From contig SMXL01000109.1 of the NCBI GenBank assembly GCA_004356385.1, positions 1 through 5,793 of the forward strand: DNA of 5,793 nucleotides. Direction: 5' to 3'. The notes under the pieces were generated by a model. It searched no databases. It had not been told where the DNA came from and saw only the letters and a program-made list of their open reading frames with translations. The position numbers and the translations under genes are program-made. Positions within the stretch are counted from its first letter, which is position 1. Every line of letters starts with the position of its first letter. Of the stretch, positions 4,348 to 5,793 are shown piece after piece. The stretch comes from Bacteroidota bacterium (GTDB lineage Bacteria; Bacteroidota; Rhodothermia; Rhodothermales; UBA10348).

Positions 4348-5793
4348 ATGAAAAAGCACATCCCCCTGCTACTTATTTTTTTCCTCTCCTGGCCTTTTGC
4401 TAATGCCCAGGATCGACTTTCACCAGACCGACTGGAATCCCTTCTTTCTGAAATCGAGACCGCCGTCCAGGACCAGTCGAAACTCACTCAGGTCATGGTC
4501 GACATGATCTTCAGCTTTTCTGAACTGGCTTTTCAGGAAATAGAAACCTCTCGTTACGTGACATCGATTCTGGAGGAAAACGGCTTTGACATCGAGCATG
4601 GTATATCCGGGTTGCCCACTGCCTGGTGGGCCACATGGGGCTCGGGAAATCCCGTCATCGCATTCGGGAGCGATATCGATGGCATTCCAAAATCCAACCA
4701 AAAACCGGGTGTTGCCTATCACGACCCGCTCGTTGTGGGCGCCCCAGGACATGGAGAGGGTCACAATTCAGGCCAGGCCGTCAATGTAACAGCAGCCCTT
4801 GCGTTAAAAAATATCATGGAACGAGAAGGTCTGATGGGTACGCTGGTTCTCTGGCCAGGCGTCGCCGAAGAATTGTTGGGCAGTAAAGCCTGGTTCGTCC
4901 GGGATGGTCAATTCAAAGACGTGGACCTTGTTTTCTTCACGCATGTGAGTAACAATCTAAGCGTCACCTATGGCCAACCCAGTGGGACCGGATTGGTCTC
5001 GGCCGAATTTACGTTTACCGGTGAAGCAGCGCATGGAGCAGGTGCACCGTGGCGTGGGCGTAGCGCGCTCGACGCGGTTGAACTCATGAACACGGGATGG
5101 AACTTTCGAAGAGAGCATCTTCGTCCCCGCCAGCGGTCGCATTACGTGATTACCAATGGCGGCGACCAACCCAACGTGGTCCCCGTTACGGCTTCGGTTT
5201 GGTATTATTTCCGCGAAATGACCTACGATAGAATCAAATCAAATTTCGAAATCGGAATCAAGATGGCTGAGGCCGCAGCGATGATGACCGATACCGAGAT
5301 GTCCTATCAGATCCTTGGCGCTGCCTGGCCCCGACACTTCAACAAGATTATCGCCGAGACCATGTACGGACATATCAAGCACGTTGGATTGCCTACATGG
5401 TCAGAGAACGATCAGAGACTGGCCAAAGCCATTCAGAAAGAAATCGGATCGGATCCGGACGGACTGAAAACCGAGCTGGACACACTCGAAGCCCCCGTTG
5501 CCGAGCCCTCCAGCGGCGGCTCCGATGACATAGGAGATATTTCGTGGGCCGTACCGACGGTTACCCTACGATTTCCATCCAACGTGCCAGGACTCCAGGG
5601 CCATCATTGGTCAAGCGCAATCGCCATGGCTACTCCCATTGCTCATAAAGGAGCCACCGCTGGAGCGAAAGTGATGGCTCGAACCGCGCTCGAGTTCTTT
5701 GCCAAACCGGCTCTCGTAGATGAGGCCTGGACGTATTTCACCGACGTCCAAAGCGAAGACACGGAGTACGAGTCATTTTTGTCAGAAGATGAC
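4348..5793 (+). CDS. Exported M20 family amidohydrolase, AbgB-like (C-terminus beyond window)
   Basis: This metal-dependent amidohydrolase of peptidase family M20 resembles aminobenzoyl-glutamate utilization protein B; I translated 482 residues by hand. Residues 1-20 form a Sec signal peptide (MKKH, hydrophobic core, ANA before Q21), with no lipobox, so it should be periplasmic or secreted, unlike cytoplasmic AbgB. Metal-site landmarks are SDIDG (108-112), GHGEGHNSG (134-142), A-E-E at 173-175, TH199 and GHH (418-420). GEAAHGAG (225-232) followed by GRSALDA (237-243) is the dimerisation-domain motif. GDISWAVP (396-403) is AbgB-like. The usual GHGCGHN cysteine is Glu137 here. Probably only a few tens of residues are missing. 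ATG 4348 is chosen because the signal peptide begins there; in-frame TTG 4315 is possible, and a TAA at 4291 blocks further extension. Its substrate is likely an N-acyl or peptide-like amide and is otherwise unknown. It does not look linked to the glycan genes. Confidence 0.88.
   Translation, partial: MKKHIPLLLIFFLSWPFANAQDRLSPDRLESLLSEIETAVQDQSKLTQVMVDMIFSFSELAFQEIETSRYVTSILEENGFDIEHGISGLPTAWWATWGSGNPVIAFGSDIDGIPKSNQKPGVAYHDPLVVGAPGHGEGHNSGQAVNVTAALALKNIMEREGLMGTLVLWPGVAEELLGSKAWFVRDGQFKDVDLVFFTHVSNNLSVTYGQPSGTGLVSAEFTFTGEAAHGAGAPWRGRSALDAVELMNTGWNFRREHLRPRQRSHYVITNGGDQPNVVPVTASVWYYFREMTYDRIKSNFEIGIKMAEAAAMMTDTEMSYQILGAAWPRHFNKIIAETMYGHIKHVGLPTWSENDQRLAKAIQKEIGSDPDGLKTELDTLEAPVAEPSSGGSDDIGDISWAVPTVTLRFPSNVPGLQGHHWSSAIAMATPIAHKGATAGAKVMARTALEFFAKPALVDEAWTYFTDVQSEDTEYESFLSEDD

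Noticed and set aside
4092..4403. 103-codon plus-strand frame containing a PPIHRF repeat
   Set aside because: It overlaps the FkbM start on the other strand and the M20 start in another frame; the peptide repeat simply reflects the 24-bp DNA repeat.

Overview
The window looks like the edge of a surface-polysaccharide (O-antigen, capsule or exopolysaccharide) cluster next to an unrelated secreted hydrolase. Base composition is roughly balanced (about 50% GC by eye). The organism is probably Gram-negative: there is a Wzx-type flippase with several glycan genes, and a secreted enzyme whose signal peptide (MKK start, hydrophobic core, ANA cleavage site followed by Gln) resembles those of Bacteroidota/Rhodothermota/Balneolota. 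That placement is weak, because no ribosomal or other marker gene is present.

Left part, minus strand: a family-4 glycosyltransferase (399-1511) is followed 13 bp later by the N-terminal 128 codons of a multi-pass oligosaccharide flippase (1-385), which runs off the left edge. These two form an operon read leftward. Middle part, plus strand: a second GT4-fold glycosyltransferase (1641-2804) diverges from the first across a 129-bp promoter region. It is followed by a small membrane methyltransferase of the isoprenylcysteine carboxyl methyltransferase (ICMT)-like family (best start 2857, end 3450). An FkbM-type SAM methyltransferase (3454-4182, minus strand) converges on it with only 3 bp between the stop codons.

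Right part: a 165-bp divergent intergenic region (4183-4347) holds an inverted repeat, an extended -10 promoter candidate and a short tandem repeat that would form the 5' leader of the next gene. That gene is an exported M20-family amidohydrolase resembling AbgB (aminobenzoyl-glutamate hydrolase B), 4348 to beyond 5793. It has 482 codons in the window and is probably lacking only a short C-terminal tail.

Working model (inference): the two glycosyltransferases extend a lipid-linked oligosaccharide, the flippase exports it, and the FkbM enzyme, less surely the membrane methyltransferase, decorates it or its lipid carrier. The M20 hydrolase is a separate function. I see no CRISPR array, transposase, phage gene, tRNA or rRNA, and no convincing new multi-gene system. 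The most notable points are the structured leader of the M20 gene, the Cys-to-Glu change in its metal-binding motif, the degenerate catalytic motif of the second glycosyltransferase, and an excess of CGATCG/GATC sites.
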